Shown piece after piece: positions 14,518 through 16,500 of a stretch of DNA of 16,500 nucleotides. The notes below the pieces were generated by a model, which was not told where the DNA came from, ran no database searches, and saw only the letters and a program-made list of their open reading frames with translations. Position numbers and translations under genes: made by a program. Every line of letters starts with the position of its first letter. Position 1 is the stretch's first letter. The stretch is from Fibrobacteraceae bacterium (GTDB lineage: Bacteria; Fibrobacterota; Fibrobacteria; Fibrobacterales; Fibrobacteraceae): assembly GCA_023231365.1 (NCBI GenBank), contig JALNVO010000031.1, positions 1 to 16,500 on the forward strand, in the 5' to 3' direction.

Positions 14518-15981
14518 ATGAAAAAAATTTTGCTAGCCTCTCTTGTTGCCACAGCAAGCATTTTTGCCGCTGAAACAGCAACACCAGCACCGGTAAAAGC
14601 CGACACGACTAAGACCATCGCACTCGCCAAAGACACCACAAAAACTGCTCCGGCACCGGTAAAGGCCGACTCTCTCAAGACCGTCGCTACCGCCAAGGAC
14701 ACCACAAAAGTTGCTCCGGCACCGATAAAGGCAGACTCCGCGAAAACTCTTGCCCCTGCCAAAGACACTACAAAAGCTGCTGCCGCTCCGGTAAAGGCTG
14801 ACTCTCTCAAGACTGCCGCCGCAGTCAAGGAAACAACAAAGGCTGCTCCCGTAAAGAGTAATGACGAAATCGTTTTAAAGGATTACGTCAAGCCGGCTCC
14901 GGTGGAAAACGACAACTCAATGGCAGCCCCTAGCGCCAAACAAAAAACAAAAGAAGAAAAAAAGCCACTTTTTGCAGTCGGTCAATTCGCATTTGACGTG
15001 AACGCAAGCTTCGAAATTCAAGCGGGCAAAGTCCTCTGGATGTCCGAAGATGATGAAAATGGCTACAACCTCGAAGAATGGTGGGGCCGCGCCAATCTCG
15101 CCTTGATTACCCGCTCCAATGATTTTGATGGAAAAATGTTGATTTGGATGTATCCGGGCGACTTGCAAGACAATCAATATCATACGCATCACGTCGCAGG
15201 TGGCGATACAACGGATACATACGAATACCGCGACCTCTTTGAAATCCACGAAGCCTGGGCCGAACAGCGCACCAAATATGTAGCATTCAAGCTCGGACGC
15301 TGGGAATTTACACAAAAGAACGGAGATTACTTCGGCAACTACGTCGACGGCTATTACAACGGCTTCAAGTCCGGTACCGCCAGCGCAAATGCACTCCAAT
15401 TTACAATTTCTCCAACGCCCACGATGACAATGGACGCCGCCTTCATCAGCACGGAACCGAACCTCAACAAGGGTGACCTCCGCTTGATGTTCCACTTCCA
15501 TGATCTCTCCGGCATTGAAGCCCTAAATCTCGACCTAGGCTATCGCACCAACATCTTTGACGAAGTCTACGATAGCGACAGCGATGTACGCCATACAATT
15601 GCCCTCCAAGGCAAAGTTCCCCTCGTCAAGAACCTTGCGAGCTTCTTCCTCGAAGGCGCCTTGATGGGTATCGATGCAGAAGAAACCTACGTTAATTCCC
15701 AAGGCCGCGAAAAGACGCGTTCCGTCGACATGGTGGCACCGCTTACCGGCGGTCTCGTCTTTACCCCGAAGGATTACCGAATCATTCTCGAAGCAGAATA
15801 CATGCACAACCGCGAAGATACCGAATATGCAGAAGACAGCAAGCACATCAAAGACATTCTCGGAGCCTTCTACATAGAAAAGCCTCTCTCCAAGCGCTTC
15901 ACGCTTTCTTTCGGTGCGCACAGTTATGGGAATTCGAGAGATGTCGAATTCAACGGCAACCTCATCGGAACAATCAACTAG
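14518..15981 (+). CDS. Predicted outer-membrane beta-barrel protein with N-terminal repeats
   Basis: 487 residues. A signal peptide (MKKILLASLVATASIFAAE) is followed by four 22-residue repeats at 22-109 of the form xPAPVKADSxKTxAxAKDTTKx, then a lysine-rich spacer to about 150. The rest (150-487) alternates aromatic and polar residues in short strands (for example YVAFKLGRWEFTQ, ALNLDLGYRTN, YRIILEAEYMHN), as in porin-like barrels, and ends with FTLSFGAHSYG strands. The specific family and substrate are not recognised. The Lys/Pro/Ala repeats could span the periplasm or bind peptidoglycan; this is inference. AAGGAG lies seven bases before the ATG, just after the foldback element. A strong terminator follows, so it is probably a single-gene transcript. 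Confidence 0.8.
   Translation: MKKILLASLVATASIFAAETATPAPVKADTTKTIALAKDTTKTAPAPVKADSLKTVATAKDTTKVAPAPIKADSAKTLAPAKDTTKAAAAPVKADSLKTAAAVKETTKAAPVKSNDEIVLKDYVKPAPVENDNSMAAPSAKQKTKEEKKPLFAVGQFAFDVNASFEIQAGKVLWMSEDDENGYNLEEWWGRANLALITRSNDFDGKMLIWMYPGDLQDNQYHTHHVAGGDTTDTYEYRDLFEIHEAWAEQRTKYVAFKLGRWEFTQKNGDYFGNYVDGYYNGFKSGTASANALQFTISPTPTMTMDAAFISTEPNLNKGDLRLMFHFHDLSGIEALNLDLGYRTNIFDEVYDSDSDVRHTIALQGKVPLVKNLASFFLEGALMGIDAEETYVNSQGREKTRSVDMVAPLTGGLVFTPKDYRIILEAEYMHNREDTEYAEDSKHIKDILGAFYIEKPLSKRFTLSFGAHSYGNSRDVEFNGNLIGTIN
14581..14844 (+). repeat. Four tandem 66-base in-frame repeats
   Basis: Residues 22-43, 44-65, 66-87 and 88-109 of the barrel protein are degenerate copies of a 22-residue unit with conserved PVKAD or PIKAD and K-D/E-TTK. 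Four units of 66 bases give 264 bases, with a partial fifth start (APVKS). In-frame copy-number change would be tolerated. Confidence 0.85.
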
Positions 15982-16004
15982 ACGCTCCTAAAACCTTGAT
16001 TTTG

Positions 16005-16036
16005 AAAGGCTCCTCACAAGAGGAGCCTTTCTTTTT
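16005..16036 (+). terminator. Strong intrinsic terminator after the barrel gene
   Basis: AAAGGCTCCTC (16005-16015) pairs perfectly with GAGGAGCCTTT (16020-16030) over eleven bases around an ACAA loop, followed by CTTTTT. It separates the barrel gene from metG. Confidence 0.93.
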
Positions 16037-16082
16037 CTAAATTAAGCATGAAAATTTTCTGCATCTAGCGAGGTACAAACAA

Positions 16083-16500
16083 ATGAAACACTTTTACGTT
16101 ACCACTCCTATTTATTACGTAAATGACGCACCCCATATCGGGCACGCCTACACTACGGTCCTCGCGGATATCCTCACCCGCTTCCACAAGATGCTCGGCT
16201 TCGATACGTTCTTTTTGACAGGCACGGACGAACATGGACAAAAAGTAGAGCGCGCCGCTAAAAAGCGCGGCGTAACGCCGCAAGAACACGTAGATGAATA
16301 CAACCTCCGCTTTAAGAATTTATGGCAAAAGATGGGGATCGCCTACGATTATTTTATCCGCACTACAGACAAGGACCACAAAGAATATGTGGCCGAATGC
16401 CTGCAAAAGCTTTTTGACAAAGGCGAAATTTACTCCAAAGAATACGCGGGCTGGTACTCCGTAGGTGAAGAACGCTTTTTTACCGAAGGCGAACTGGACG
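16083..16500 (+). CDS. metG: Methionyl-tRNA synthetase, N-terminal part
   Basis: 139 codons before the window ends; the gene continues to the right. It charges tRNA(Met) with methionine in the cytoplasm. The class I catalytic core is clear: YVTTPIYYVNDAPHIGHAYT (HIGH-type motif at residues 18-21) and FLTGTDEHGQKV (44-55). In the connective peptide the segment YAGWYSVGEERFFTE (121-135) lacks the Cys-x-x-Cys knuckle found in zinc-binding forms, so this is probably a zinc-free type. GAGG lies nine bases before the ATG. The preceding terminator implies its own promoter in the short gap, but I see no clear one. Confidence 0.95.
   Translation, partial: MKHFYVTTPIYYVNDAPHIGHAYTTVLADILTRFHKMLGFDTFFLTGTDEHGQKVERAAKKRGVTPQEHVDEYNLRFKNLWQKMGIAYDYFIRTTDKDHKEYVAECLQKLFDKGEIYSKEYAGWYSVGEERFFTEGELD

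Noticed and set aside
1..16500. CRISPR array, tRNA or rRNA genes
   Set aside because: No regularly spaced repeats and no cloverleaf or rRNA-like sequence were seen on either strand by eye.

Overview
The window looks like a chromosomal segment from a rumen/gut Fibrobacter-type bacterium (Fibrobacterota). This is inferred from a serine-linker lipoprotein glycoside hydrolase of family GH5, genes that mostly start after purine-rich Shine-Dalgarno sites, a long-form GMP synthase and moderate GC content. I cannot run a search to confirm the taxon.

Layout from left to right. Positions 1-270 hold a GC-rich, hairpin-rich non-coding element with no convincing gene, followed by an intrinsic terminator at 327-352. 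A minus-strand pair follows: a phosphohexomutase (start corrected to 2868) and an exported protein of unknown function (365-1225). About 675 bases without a complete gene come next (2869-3543). Then a plus-strand pair, leucyl aminopeptidase (3544-5007) and GMP synthase (5004-6803, TTG start, stop and start overlapping). A 368-base gap leads to a secreted or surface GH5 cellulase lipoprotein (7172-9091). It meets, stop codon to stop codon, a minus-strand ferritin-like/VIT1 membrane protein (start corrected to 9979).

A strong sigma70-type promoter at 10064-10092 probably drives the GTPase gene hflX (10241-11437). The hflX 3' end overlaps a convergent minus-strand gene for a 116-residue membrane protein, which lies directly downstream of gatB (start corrected to 13238), a subunit of the Glu-tRNA(Gln)/Asp-tRNA(Asn) amidotransferase. 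Upstream of gatB is a lone PIN-like protein (13435-13869) with altered acidic residues. From 13870 to 14517 there is a repeat-rich intergenic region, then a predicted outer-membrane beta-barrel protein with a four-fold 22-residue N-terminal repeat (14518-15981), a clear terminator, and the 5' part of the methionyl-tRNA synthetase gene metG, which runs off the window.

Most of the genes are housekeeping: nucleotide synthesis, translation, peptide turnover and sugar-phosphate interconversion. The GH5 enzyme and the barrel protein reflect a plant-fibre-degrading, Gram-negative lifestyle. The least explained material is the family of related non-coding modules. A 53-base module and a 35-base module present at the left end of the window recur, inverted and rearranged, at 14077-14129 and 14333-14367. 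The second of these is one arm of a 161-base foldback element sitting in the upstream region of the barrel gene.
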